Positions 17,163-25,450 of a stretch of DNA of 64,000 nucleotides are shown here, piece after piece; the first letter of the stretch is position 1, and every line of letters starts with the position of its first letter. Origin of the DNA: Limisoma sp963601185 (GTDB lineage Bacteria > Bacteroidota > Bacteroidia > Bacteroidales > Muribaculaceae); NCBI GenBank assembly GCA_963601185.1, contig CAVCEE010000015.1:1-64000 (forward strand). The letters are read 5' to 3'. The notes beneath the pieces were generated by a model. The model searched no databases. It was not told where the DNA came from and saw only the letters and a list, made by a program, of their open reading frames with translations. A program made the position numbers and the translations under genes.

Positions 17163-18001
17163 TTTCTCATTGTCTGCTTGGCCATACCATAGACCTGCTG
17201 CTTTACGTAGTCAGCCCATTGCTCGCGCGTGCGACTACTATCAAAGACTGTCCATGCAATAGGCTTGCCCACATGAATCTCAAACTCTGACCCGCGGTTC
17301 TTTACCATCTCGCCGGGGAGGAGTATCAATTCGATGTTAAACTTTATTCCCAACTTCTTGCGGAATTTTGCAAATTTATAAAAAAAACGCGAATTAAGTC
17401 CGCTAAAATACACAGGAATAACGTCGCGGCGAGTTTCTACGCTTTTTGCTATAAACGATTTCTTCCATTCGAGATCGCGCACCTCACCGTCTGCACCCTC
17501 GCGCGAACACAGTCCGGCAGGGAACGTGCCTATCTGTCCGTCGCCGTTGTAGGCTTCCTCAACGGCACGCATCGACTGTCGCGACTGCGAGCCGTATTTG
17601 TTTACAGGAAGGAAAACGTTGCCCAATGGCTTCACCGCCATCAGCACATCGTTGACCAGAAACCGCAGATTCTCGTCGCCGAAATGCTTACCCAAGAATG
17701 CAATCAGACCGATACCGTCAAGTCCGCCAAGCGGATGGTTAGAGGCAAAGATAAACCGCCCGGTGGAGGGGATATTCTCCTCTCCCACCACCTTGAGACC
17801 TACGCCAAGCGTGCGGAGCGCACCTTCGGCAAAGTCGCTACCAGTCTTGCCGTGGTTGTCGGCAAGCACCCGGTTGAGTTCGTCCTGCCGGATGAGCCGC
17901 GCGAGCCAACGGTACACAAATCCAGGGATTAGCCTTGCCGCCTTTGGCATCTTGCTGCGGATTGCCTCACGGATATCTATTTTTACTACGTTTTCTTCCA
18001 T
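17159..18001 (-). CDS. glsA: 1-acyl-glycerol-phosphate-type O-acyltransferase, GlsA-like
   Basis: 280 residues from the ATG at 18001; an in-frame ATG at 18043 exists but would lie within the divergent promoter region, and MEENVVKIDIREAIRSK fits the family start better. The acyltransferase block has NHPLGGLD (N88, H89, D95) and FPAG around residue 158, like PlsC-type motifs I and III; the H to D spacing is five residues rather than the common four. It is paired with the GlsB-like gene, and together they are expected to make diacylated amino-acid lipids at the inner membrane. The gene is divergent from lpxB. Confidence 0.75.
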   Translation of the reverse strand: MEENVVKIDIREAIRSKMPKAARLIPGFVYRWLARLIRQDELNRVLADNHGKTGSDFAEGALRTLGVGLKVVGEENIPSTGRFIFASNHPLGGLDGIGLIAFLGKHFGDENLRFLVNDVLMAVKPLGNVFLPVNKYGSQSRQSMRAVEEAYNGDGQIGTFPAGLCSREGADGEVRDLEWKKSFIAKSVETRRDVIPVYFSGLNSRFFYKFAKFRKKLGIKFNIELILLPGEMVKNRGSEFEIHVGKPIAWTVFDSSRTREQWADYVKQQVYGMAKQTMRK

Positions 18002-18009
18002 TTCAGCCA

Positions 18010-18037
18010 CAAAGTTAATGTGTTTGTCGTAACTTTG
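18010..18037. promoter_or_regulatory. Divergent -7 boxes between glsA and lpxB
   Basis: TAACTTTG is present on the plus strand at 18030-18037 (reading to lpxB) and, as its exact reverse complement, at 18010-18017 (reading to glsA). The two form a perfect 8-bp inverted repeat with a 12-bp centre. Each fits TAnnTTTG, so this is read as two back-to-back promoters. -33 boxes are weak. Confidence 0.5.
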
Positions 18038-18063
18038 CATCATACTAAAAACCTTTTCGCTAT

Positions 18064-19200
18064 ATGAGATATTTCCTTATTGCCGGCGAGGCTTCCGGCG
18101 ACTTGCATGCCGGACGGCTGATTTCAGCACTGCGAAGCGACGACAACAGCGCCGAGTTTGCGTTTCTCGGCGGCGACTGCATGCAAAAGGCGGCGGACGT
18201 GGAACCGATAATCCACTACAAGCGTATGGCTTATATGGCGTTTGCCGAGGTGCTGCGCCACTTGTCCGACATTCTCGGCAATATGAAGCGTGCGAAGGAT
18301 GCCATCGATGCGTTCCGCCCCGATGCGCTGATTCTCATCGACTACCCGTCATTTAACCTTAAGATTGCGAAATATGCCCACGCGAAAGGCATTCCTGTCT
18401 ACTACTATATCTCGCCGAAGGTGTGGGCGTGGAAGGAATGGCGTGTGAAATCAATAAAGAAATATGTGCGCAAGGTTTTTTCGATATTGCCCTTCGAAAC
18501 GGAATTTTTCGCCGGTCACAACTATGCAGTCGATTATGTGGGCAACCCTACCGCCAACGAGATTGCGGAGGCGATGAGTTCGCTTCCTCCGCGTGATGAA
18601 TTTTTCAAGGGCATCGGTGTCGACCCCGGCAAACCTGTCGTGGCGTTGCTTCCGGGTTCGCGTCTCGGCGAAATACGCAACAACCTTACGCTGATGGCTG
18701 AGGCGGCAAGCCGTTTTGATGTGCAGATGGTGGTGGCAGGTGCACCCAATGTGGAGCGCAGTTTCTACAGTGCCATCAATCCACACCTCAAGGTGGTCTA
18801 CGATGCGGCATATCCGCTTCTCGCCTACTCCCGGGCGGCGTTGGTCACATCAGGAACGGCGACCCTCGAAACGGCTACCATCGGTTGTCCGCAGGTGGTG
18901 TGCTACCGTGCCAACGGCTCGCGCTTGTCCTACAATCTGTTCAAGCATATTCTGAAGGTGCGCTTCGTGTCGCTGCCTAATCTCATCGCTGACCGTGAAG
19001 TTGTGCCGGAACTTCTGCTACACCTTTGCAATGCCGACAACATCGCCGCCCATCTTGAACCGCTACTCGCCGACACCGACACGCGACGACGGATGCTGGA
19101 GGGATACAAGGTTGTCAGCGCCAGGCTGGGCAACACCGACAGTGCCGCCACCGCTGCCAAGCAGTTAACCGCAGATTTGCGTCACTTGATTTTGCCGTAG
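18064..19200 (+). CDS. lpxB: Lipid-A-disaccharide synthase
   Basis: 378 residues, usual length. It joins UDP-diacylglucosamine to lipid X to form the lipid A disaccharide, at the cytoplasmic face of the inner membrane. The N-terminal GEASGDLHAG (residues 8-17), YYISPKVWAWKEWR, LPFE and the nucleotide-binding PGSRLGEIRNNL are all classical LpxB blocks; the C-terminal half has SGTATLE. It is divergent from glsA, and its last 19 bp overlap the converging membrane-protein gene at 19182. This is direct evidence of a lipid A-bearing outer membrane. Confidence 0.97.
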   Translation: MRYFLIAGEASGDLHAGRLISALRSDDNSAEFAFLGGDCMQKAADVEPIIHYKRMAYMAFAEVLRHLSDILGNMKRAKDAIDAFRPDALILIDYPSFNLKIAKYAHAKGIPVYYYISPKVWAWKEWRVKSIKKYVRKVFSILPFETEFFAGHNYAVDYVGNPTANEIAEAMSSLPPRDEFFKGIGVDPGKPVVALLPGSRLGEIRNNLTLMAEAASRFDVQMVVAGAPNVERSFYSAINPHLKVVYDAAYPLLAYSRAALVTSGTATLETATIGCPQVVCYRANGSRLSYNLFKHILKVRFVSLPNLIADREVVPELLLHLCNADNIAAHLEPLLADTDTRRRMLEGYKVVSARLGNTDSAATAAKQLTADLRHLILP

Positions 19201-19916
19201 ACAAACCGGGCAAGACCGTAGATGTAGCGACGGAAGCCGGGACGGTAGGCCAACAGCCGCTCGAACCAGCCGAGGTGCTTGCCAAACACGCGTACCATAT
19301 AGCCTACATAAAACATTGCGAAGAGTGTGCCGATTCCTACGATATACCACAGCCACTGTCCGAAAAAGGCGTAGCAGGCAATAATACCGAGTACCACGAG
19401 TGAGGTGTCAACGCAAATCTTGACTTTCGGAAATTCCACTTTGGTCACTTGACTGATTGCCACAGGGAAGCCTTCGCCTGGCATTGTCACACTTCCGCAT
19501 CTCACTTCCAGCGCAATGCCGATTGCAAGGATTGTGCAACCAACCACCTGCGCTATAATTTTAGTGACCAGAGTTTCCGGAGTTACCCATGTGGTGAGCA
19601 TCATATTGAAGTCTATCAGCGAGCCGAAGACGAAGCCAACCAGAAGTTGGAAAAGTTGCACCAACTCAAATTGGCGGCGAAGCACACAAATCTGACCAAA
19701 CACGAGGATGCCGTTCATAATGTAAGTGTACTGACCGATGGTCAACGCCGGAACAAGTGATTTCTCACCGGCATTCTGAAACACATAAGGCAACACACTG
19801 ATTACGCTCGACCCGAGCATTGAACGCACACAAACTGCAACTCCTGCTGTCATTATCCACAATGACAAAAGCAGCAAAAAATGCTGCCAACAAAATGAAA
19901 TAAACTTTTCCTTCAT
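19182..19916 (-). CDS. YczE/YyaS/YitT-type integral membrane protein (DUF6198-like)
   Basis: 244 residues with about five hydrophobic segments: residues 9-30, 57-80, 85-105, 115-135 and 170-205. Conserved-looking polar stretches include the GVAVCVRSMLGSSVISVLPYV loop after the first helix, GSLIDFNMM and VTMPGEGFPVAISQVT, which fit the YczE/YitT-like group. The role of this family is unknown; transport or regulation of small molecules has been suggested. It converges on lpxB with a 19-bp 3' overlap, so no terminator is possible between them. It has no clear operon partner. Confidence 0.75.
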   Translation of the reverse strand: MKEKFISFCWQHFLLLLSLWIMTAGVAVCVRSMLGSSVISVLPYVFQNAGEKSLVPALTIGQYTYIMNGILVFGQICVLRRQFELVQLFQLLVGFVFGSLIDFNMMLTTWVTPETLVTKIIAQVVGCTILAIGIALEVRCGSVTMPGEGFPVAISQVTKVEFPKVKICVDTSLVVLGIIACYAFFGQWLWYIVGIGTLFAMFYVGYMVRVFGKHLGWFERLLAYRPGFRRYIYGLARFVYGKIK

Positions 19917-20046
19917 CTAAAAACTGCTTTAATCGATCCGGCTGCGCCCCCTAAAAACAAACCTATAAAAACCACGCGCAAACCGTTTTTGAATTTTCTG
20001 CGAAATTACAAAATTTTCAGCAAAAAAGCAATACCCCAACACGCAA

Positions 20047-20080
20047 GCAGGGCGGCAAACCCTATGGTCTGCCGCCCTGC
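20047..20080 (-). terminator. Strong hairpin downstream of the HD-domain gene
   Basis: GCAGGGCGGCA pairs with TGCCGCCCTGC (11 bp). No immediate T run follows on the minus strand, so it may act as an mRNA 3' stabiliser or an atypical terminator. The remaining 19917-20046 holds no gene. Confidence 0.55.
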
Positions 20081-20101
20081 CGATATTATCGTTACGCTTC
20101 G

Positions 20102-20653
20102 TCAGCGGTTAAACATTGCATTCATCTCGTCGAACCGGGCAAGTTGCCCTGCGCCAAATTTGCCGAGGTCTTCGCGGATATAGTCAACGGTCTTCACGTC
20201 ATTGACATCCGACTTGGAGAAGAATTTGTCGGCATAACACACAATCTTCTCTTCCAGCGTCTCGGGCACCATATCGCGCAACGGCAACGGGAGGTTGTCG
20301 CGCTCTATCTCATCCTTCGAGATGCCTGCTCCGGTGTGACGCTCACACACTCGCGCATAGCGTTCCATTCCGTCACCGAGGCCGCGGAGCATCTCCGCGC
20401 CAAGGATGCCATGACGGATATACGGTTCTGTGCCGTTGCAGAAAATCCGCGGTGCGTGGGTCCTGATGATGCCCACATCGTGGAGCAACGCCGCGTCATA
20501 GACGAAAGCGCTGTCGGCTTCCGGGAAACGTGCGGCAATGTCGAGCGACATCTCTGCCACTTGACAACTGTGCTTCCACAATAGGCGGAACAAGTCGGAA
20601 TCCTCGTCGTAGAATTTCAACAGCACGTCTTTTGCCGACAAATCTCCTATCAT
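20102..20653 (-). CDS. HD-domain phosphohydrolase
   Basis: 183 residues. The HD-domain metal ligands are visible: H28 (LWKHSCQVAEM), H58-D59 (ALLHDVGI), then HGILGAE and RHTGAGIS. No second domain is fused. HD proteins hydrolyse phosphate esters such as nucleotides; the substrate is not predictable here. It follows ilvE on the same strand by 5 bp, so the two are almost certainly co-transcribed, and it ends before a strong hairpin. Confidence 0.85.
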   Translation of the reverse strand: MIGDLSAKDVLLKFYDEDSDLFRLLWKHSCQVAEMSLDIAARFPEADSAFVYDAALLHDVGIIRTHAPRIFCNGTEPYIRHGILGAEMLRGLGDGMERYARVCERHTGAGISKDEIERDNLPLPLRDMVPETLEEKIVCYADKFFSKSDVNDVKTVDYIREDLGKFGAGQLARFDEMNAMFNR

Positions 20654-20658
20654 CCCTT

Positions 20659-21690
20659 CTACAGTTCTATGATTGTGTTCCAGTTGTGCACATCAGGCTC
20701 TTCGCCAAGTTGGATGCCGCGCAAATGGTTGTAGAGTTTAGTGCTGATAGGGCCTGGCTTACCGTCCTTTGCAAGTACATAGGAACGGTTGTTCTCCGGG
20801 TCGTCGATACGCTCAATCGGGCTAATCACGGCTGCCGTGCCGCAAGCGCCTGCCTCCTCAAATGTCGAAAGTTCCTCTTCCGGAATATGACGGCGTTCCA
20901 CCTTGATGCCCATATCCTCTGCCAACTGCATCAGACTCTTGTTGGTGATTGACGGGAGGATGGAGGTGGAGAGCGGTGTTACATAGGTGTTGTCCTTGAT
21001 GCCAAAGAAGTTGGCAGCACCACACTCGTCCATATATTTCTTTTCGCGTGCGTCAAGATAGAACTCTGCCGAATAGCCAGCCTTGTGGGCCTCGTGACTT
21101 GCGCGCAGACTTGCGGCATAGTTTCCGCCCACCTTGAATGTGCCGGTGCCGAGTGGCGCTGCACGGTCGTATTTGCGAGTAATCACATAAGGGGTAGTTG
21201 CAAAGCCGCCTTTGAAGTATGGTCCTACTGGGGTTACGAAAATCAGGAACAGATATTCAGTTGCCGGCTTGACGCCTACCTGTGCCGTCATGCCGATTTC
21301 CAACGGACGGATATAGAGCGATGCGCCGCTGCCGTAAGGAGGCACGAAACGTGCGTTCTTGCGCACTACCAACTCTACCATCTCCTTGAATTTCTCTTCC
21401 GGCAACGCTGGCATCATCACGCCTTCTGCCGAACGCTGTATGCGCTTTGCATTCTCGTCCATACGGAAGATGCGCACCTTGCCGTCCTTGCCCTCAAATG
21501 CCTTGAGACCTTCAAATGCCTCCTGACCATAGTGCAAGCAACTTGCTGCCATGTGCATTGGGATCAACTCCGACGACGTTACCTCAATATCGCCCCATTC
21601 GCCGTCTTTATACACACAGCGAACGTTATAATCAGTTGGGATATAACCGAACGAAAGATTCGCCCAATCAATGTTCAACTCTTTTTCCAT
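20659..21690 (-). CDS. ilvE: Branched-chain amino-acid aminotransferase
   Basis: 343 residues, of the longer class IV type (BCAT II). It transfers the amino group between glutamate and the keto acids of Leu, Ile and Val, using PLP. Visible blocks: LHYGQEAFEGLKAF, YIRPLEIGMTAQVG, the PLP lysine in FKVGGNYAAS, and EEAGACGTAAVISPIERI. The start MEKELNIDWANLSFGY is clear, with a -7 box (21716-21723) about 26 bp upstream. It is first in a two-gene unit with the HD-domain protein. Confidence 0.96.
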   Translation of the reverse strand: MEKELNIDWANLSFGYIPTDYNVRCVYKDGEWGDIEVTSSELIPMHMAASCLHYGQEAFEGLKAFEGKDGKVRIFRMDENAKRIQRSAEGVMMPALPEEKFKEMVELVVRKNARFVPPYGSGASLYIRPLEIGMTAQVGVKPATEYLFLIFVTPVGPYFKGGFATTPYVITRKYDRAAPLGTGTFKVGGNYAASLRASHEAHKAGYSAEFYLDAREKKYMDECGAANFFGIKDNTYVTPLSTSILPSITNKSLMQLAEDMGIKVERRHIPEEELSTFEEAGACGTAAVISPIERIDDPENNRSYVLAKDGKPGPISTKLYNHLRGIQLGEEPDVHNWNTIIEL

Positions 21691-21715
21691 ATCTTATGTC
21701 ATTAAATTCTAAATG

Positions 21716-21723
21716 CAAAACTA
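21716..21723 (-). promoter_or_regulatory. -7 box for ilvE
   Basis: Minus strand TAGTTTTG fits TAnnTTTG; it lies between the ddh terminator and the ilvE start. Confidence 0.5.
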
Positions 21724-21724
21724 C

Positions 21725-21760
21725 ACAAAAAATGTCGGAAAAGCGCATTTTCCGACATTT
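21725..21760 (-). terminator. Terminator of ddh
   Basis: ATGTCGGAAAA and TTTTCCGACAT form a stem around GCGC or TGCGC, followed on the minus strand by TTTTTTG. It starts 20 bp after the ddh stop. Confidence 0.85.
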
Positions 21761-21779
21761 ATTAATCCTCTTTGGTCAT

Positions 21780-22667
21780 CTATACCAAATGGCGAAGCAA
21801 ATCCTCGCGGTCGCCGTCGAGCAGGTCGATTACCGGAATCTCCACCATCGTGTATGCTCCCGGCTGTTGCTTCATCGACGCGCGTGCCGCGCCAACGAGT
21901 ATCTGCGCCGTGAGGGCTGGGTTGTTGATTGACATAGAGAACTCGAATCGCTGGTTCTGCGTTGTGCCCGACACTCCCTTGCGAATCATCTGCACACCGT
22001 GTCCCATGTCCTTCACGTCATCAACGCTGTCTACCTCTATCACATGGGTTTCGTCATTGGCGAAATATGGGTCTGCCTTGATTGCTGCTGCCACATCGGC
22101 AAGGGCATAGCCGTCGTTGAGTTCCACATAGACCATACGGCGATGGATGCCTGTGCCAAGCGGAATGGTCATCGACAGTGCAGCCTTAACGCCTTCGATA
22201 GCCTTCACTGCCACTGTGTGTCCCATACTCATTCCTGGTCCGAAATTGGTGTATGTAACGCCTTTTGGAGCACAAGCCTGCATCAAGGTACGCACCACTG
22301 AATCGCTGCCTGGATCCCATCCGGCGGAAATCACCGACACGCGTCCGTGTTCCTTTGCCGCCTTGTCAAGACTGCGACGAAGGTCTACTATGCTTGTATG
22401 AATGTCGAAACTATCCACCGTGTTCATACCCAGAGCCAAGGCTTTCAATGCATACTCCTCAACGCTGCGCGTAGGCGTGCAAAGGATAGCCACATCGGCA
22501 TCAACCTCGTCGAGCGACGACACCACCTTGTAGGGTTTCAACTCTGCCGGTACATCGGCTGCGTTTCTACGCACCACACCGGCTATTTCAAAATCAGGGG
22601 CTTGCAACAACGCATCGAGCACATAGTGCCCGATGTTGCCGTAGCCCACTACTACTGCTTTTATCAT
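21780..22667 (-). CDS. ddh: meso-Diaminopimelate dehydrogenase
   Basis: 295 residues from the ATG at 22667 (MIKAVVVGYGNIGHYVLDAL). The open frame reaches 22898, but the extra 77 residues have no family character and would cross both promoters. The NADP-binding VVGYGNIG is followed by DVAILCTPTRSVEEYA, the substrate-binding DSFDIH and SAGWDPGSDSVVR, all typical of Ddh. The enzyme makes meso-DAP in one step from tetrahydrodipicolinate for peptidoglycan and lysine, bypassing the acylated intermediates. It stands alone, divergent from the LTA-synthase-like gene. Confidence 0.95.
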   Translation of the reverse strand: MIKAVVVGYGNIGHYVLDALLQAPDFEIAGVVRRNAADVPAELKPYKVVSSLDEVDADVAILCTPTRSVEEYALKALALGMNTVDSFDIHTSIVDLRRSLDKAAKEHGRVSVISAGWDPGSDSVVRTLMQACAPKGVTYTNFGPGMSMGHTVAVKAIEGVKAALSMTIPLGTGIHRRMVYVELNDGYALADVAAAIKADPYFANDETHVIEVDSVDDVKDMGHGVQMIRKGVSGTTQNQRFEFSMSINNPALTAQILVGAARASMKQQPGAYTMVEIPVIDLLDGDREDLLRHLV

Positions 22668-22685
22668 ATCAATTTGTTTTATCTG

Positions 22686-22754
22686 CAAAGATAACCCTTT
22701 TCTGCGGTTTAACCTGTATCGGGCATTACTTGCAAAATTTAATATATATCTTTG
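22686..22754. promoter_or_regulatory. Divergent -7 boxes for ddh and the LTA-synthase-like gene
   Basis: TATCTTTG occurs on the minus strand at 22686-22693 (to ddh) and on the plus strand at 22747-22754 (to the gene starting at 22806). Both fit TAnnTTTG; -33 boxes are not clear. Confidence 0.5.
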
Positions 22755-22805
22755 CATTGAAATATGGCAACCCTCGCAAGAGGTAGCCAATACAATTTTT
22801 TCGCT

Positions 22806-24641
22806 ATGAGACAACGAATTTTCAGATTCATATCCACCTACATAATCCTTGTTGCGGTGTTTGCGCTGCAACACCCAATCTTCGCCGCCGTCTACCACAG
22901 TCTGCTAGAGGGCGCCGGCATTGGAGATATCCTACTTGCCACTTGGCACGGTCTGCGACTCGATCTTTCAATGGCGGGCTATCTGACCGCTATGCCGGGG
23001 CTTCTCATTGTGATTTCAGTATGGTGCAAGGGCAAGGCGCTCGACATTGTGCGCCGCTCATATTTTGCCGTTATCGCCGCCGTGATTGCGCTTTCCTTTG
23101 TCGCCGACCTTTGTCTCTATGATTTCTGGGGATTCCGGCTTGACGTTACGCCGATGTTCTATTTTATGACGTCGCCTGCTGATGCTATGGCGAGTGTGAG
23201 CATTTGGTTTGTGGTGCTTGGCATCATCGTTGCCGCCGCCTACGGATTCGGCATATACTGGCTGCTCGAACGCCCATACCGCAAGGCGTTCAACACCATC
23301 TATGCCACATCAAACCGCATTGCTGCGACTATATTGTCACTGATTCTCACCGGGGCATTGTTTATCCCTATCCGCGGCGGATTCTCGACGGCAACAATGA
23401 ATCTGTCGGTGGCTTATTTCAGCCAAGACCAACGGCTGAACCACACTGCCATTAATCCGCTGTTCAGTTTTATGTTCTCGGCAATGCATCAAACTGACTT
23501 TGCTTCGCAGTACCGGTTTATGGACGACCGTGAGGCTTCGTCATTGATGCTTTCGCTCACCGACAAACCCGTGGAAGCATCCGACTCCGTTCCTCATCTC
23601 TTCACCGAGAAACGACCGAATGTAATCATCGTAATCCTCGAAAGTTTCAGCAGTCACCTGATGCCGTCGCTCGGCGGAGAGAACATTGCGCCAAACCTCG
23701 ACCGACTGGGCAAAGAGGGCATACTATTCACCAACTTCTGGGGCAACAGTTTCCGCACAGACCGCGGTCTGGTGTCGATAATCAGCGGCTACCCTGCGCA
23801 ACCGAACACCAGCATAATGAAGTTCTCCGAGAAGGTGGAAAATCTGCCGTCCATTCCGCGCGCAATGCGCAATGCAGGCTACGACCTGGCATACTACTAT
23901 GGCGGCGATGCCAACTTCACCAATATGAGGGCCTACCTTGTGTCGGCTGGCTTCGACCGCATCATCTCCGACAAGGACTTTCCGCTTGCCGACCGCACCG
24001 GCAAGTGGGGCGCACAAGATCACTTGGTGTTCAACCGACTGCTCTCCGACCTCAAGGCAGAGACGACCGATAAGCCGTTGCTGCGCATCATCCAGACATC
24101 GAGCAGCCACGAACCGTTTGAAGTGCCGTTCAACCGATTCTCCGACATCCGCAAGAATGCCTTTGCCTACACCGACGACTGCCTGGGCAAGTTCGTCGAA
24201 AGTCTGCGACAGATGCCGCTCTGGAGCAACACTGTGGTGATTTTCGTACCCGACCATCAGGGGGCTTACCCACAGCACATCATCGACAATCCGCTCGACC
24301 GACACCGCATCCCGATGGTAATAGTCGGAGGCGCAGTGGCAAAGCCAATGAAGATTAATGTCTGCGCCTCGCAGATCGACATTGCCGCAACCCTGCTCTA
24401 CCAATTGGGCATCGACCATAAGGAATTTATTTTCAGCAAAAACATACTCAACCCGAAGTCACCGCATTTCGGCTATTTCACTGAGCCTTCGCTCTTCGGC
24501 ATGATCACCGACCGCAACCAATTGGTGTTCAATCTCGATGCCAACGCTGTGATGATTGACGAAGGCTCTGCCAAGGGTGAGAACCTCACCCCCGGCAAGG
24601 CATTCCTTCAGAAACTCTACGACGACCTCGACAAACGGTAA
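22806..24641 (+). CDS. LTA synthase family sulfatase-fold phosphotransferase
   Basis: 611 residues from the ATG at 22806 (MRQRIFRFISTYIILV); the in-frame ATG at 22764 lies right at the expected transcript start and adds a polar stretch before the first membrane helix. The N-terminal ~220 residues carry about five membrane helices. The rest is a periplasmic alkaline-phosphatase-like domain: ILESFSS (metal-binding Glu), the nucleophile Thr in FRTDRGL around residue 318, and VPDHQGAYP near the end. Relatives transfer phosphoglycerol or phosphoethanolamine to envelope polymers or lipids. Bacteroidales lack lipoteichoic acid, so the acceptor is unknown. The PAP2 phosphatase gene follows after 5 bp. 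Confidence 0.88.
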   Translation: MRQRIFRFISTYIILVAVFALQHPIFAAVYHSLLEGAGIGDILLATWHGLRLDLSMAGYLTAMPGLLIVISVWCKGKALDIVRRSYFAVIAAVIALSFVADLCLYDFWGFRLDVTPMFYFMTSPADAMASVSIWFVVLGIIVAAAYGFGIYWLLERPYRKAFNTIYATSNRIAATILSLILTGALFIPIRGGFSTATMNLSVAYFSQDQRLNHTAINPLFSFMFSAMHQTDFASQYRFMDDREASSLMLSLTDKPVEASDSVPHLFTEKRPNVIIVILESFSSHLMPSLGGENIAPNLDRLGKEGILFTNFWGNSFRTDRGLVSIISGYPAQPNTSIMKFSEKVENLPSIPRAMRNAGYDLAYYYGGDANFTNMRAYLVSAGFDRIISDKDFPLADRTGKWGAQDHLVFNRLLSDLKAETTDKPLLRIIQTSSSHEPFEVPFNRFSDIRKNAFAYTDDCLGKFVESLRQMPLWSNTVVIFVPDHQGAYPQHIIDNPLDRHRIPMVIVGGAVAKPMKINVCASQIDIAATLLYQLGIDHKEFIFSKNILNPKSPHFGYFTEPSLFGMITDRNQLVFNLDANAVMIDEGSAKGENLTPGKAFLQKLYDDLDKR

Positions 24642-24646
24642 CCGCT

Positions 24647-25312
24647 ATGATTGAATGGATTAACGATATCGACGCTCAGGCATTTCTGGCTCTCAACGGC
24701 CTGCATACGCCCTATTTCGACGGCTTTATGAGTCTGTTTTCGGGCAAGTGGATATGGATTCCTATGTATGCCGCCATCCTCTTTGCCATTGTGCGCAACT
24801 ACAGGTGGAAGCAGGTTGCCGTAATTGTGCTGTTTGTGGCATTGGCGATAACCGCTGCCGACCAGATTTGCGCATCGGTCATCCGACCTGTCGTGTGCCG
24901 TCTCCGCCCAGCCAACCTCAACAATCCGCTGTCGCAGATGGTGCATATCGTCGACGGCTACCGCGGCGGTGCCTACGGCTTCCCGTCGTGCCACGCAGCC
25001 AACTCCTTCGCACTCGCTGCCCTTGTGGCAATCATCTTCCGCAATAGGAGGCTCTCGCTCGCAATTTTCGGGTGGGCTGTGGTCAACTCCTATTCGCGTA
25101 TCTATCTCGGCGTGCACTACCCCGGCGACCTCATCGTAGGCGGCATTATCGGCGCTGTCTGCGGATTGGCAATGGCGGCTATAGCCTTATTCACCGCCAA
25201 CCGCATTGACCGTCCGCAGGTGTCGGAGAGCGTAAACACCGGAGTTGTCACTTCTATGCTCGGGCTTACGGTCATCGGCATCGCCATAGCATCGGCTTTT
25301 CTCTCATTGTAA
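24647..25312 (+). CDS. PAP2 family membrane phosphatase
   Basis: 221 residues with 5-6 hydrophobic segments. The three PAP2 motifs are visible: CRLRP (84-88), PSCH (113-116, with Cys where PSGH is common) and SRIYLGVHYPGD (150-161). Such enzymes remove phosphate from lipids such as undecaprenyl-diphosphate, phosphatidate or PGP. It is co-transcribed with the LTA-synthase-like gene (5-bp gap) and followed by a terminator, so the two probably act on related envelope lipid phosphates; this pairing is inference. Confidence 0.9.
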   Translation: MIEWINDIDAQAFLALNGLHTPYFDGFMSLFSGKWIWIPMYAAILFAIVRNYRWKQVAVIVLFVALAITAADQICASVIRPVVCRLRPANLNNPLSQMVHIVDGYRGGAYGFPSCHAANSFALAALVAIIFRNRRLSLAIFGWAVVNSYSRIYLGVHYPGDLIVGGIIGAVCGLAMAAIALFTANRIDRPQVSESVNTGVVTSMLGLTVIGIAIASAFLSL

Positions 25313-25343
25313 CTAATTTGTTTCACTGTTGTAATACAAATGA

Positions 25344-25385
25344 AATGCTTGCGTTGCTATCTTTGTGCAGCGCAAGCATTTTTCC
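25344..25385 (+). terminator. Terminator of the LTA-synthase-like/PAP2 operon
   Basis: AATGCTTGCGTTGC and GCAGCGCAAGCATT form a long stem followed by TTTT. A second hairpin with AGCAC/GTGCT and TTTTCGTTTT follows at 25408-25437. Confidence 0.85.
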
Positions 25386-25450
25386 ATTGAATAGATTGAA
25401 ATTCTGTAGCAAGAGCACCGCCTGTGGAGGTAGTGCTTTTCGTTTTGCCC

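Noticed and set aside
22667..22898. 77-residue N-terminal extension of ddh
   Set aside because: It would cover both divergent promoters and has no similarity to the NADP-binding start, which begins at MIKAVVVGYG.
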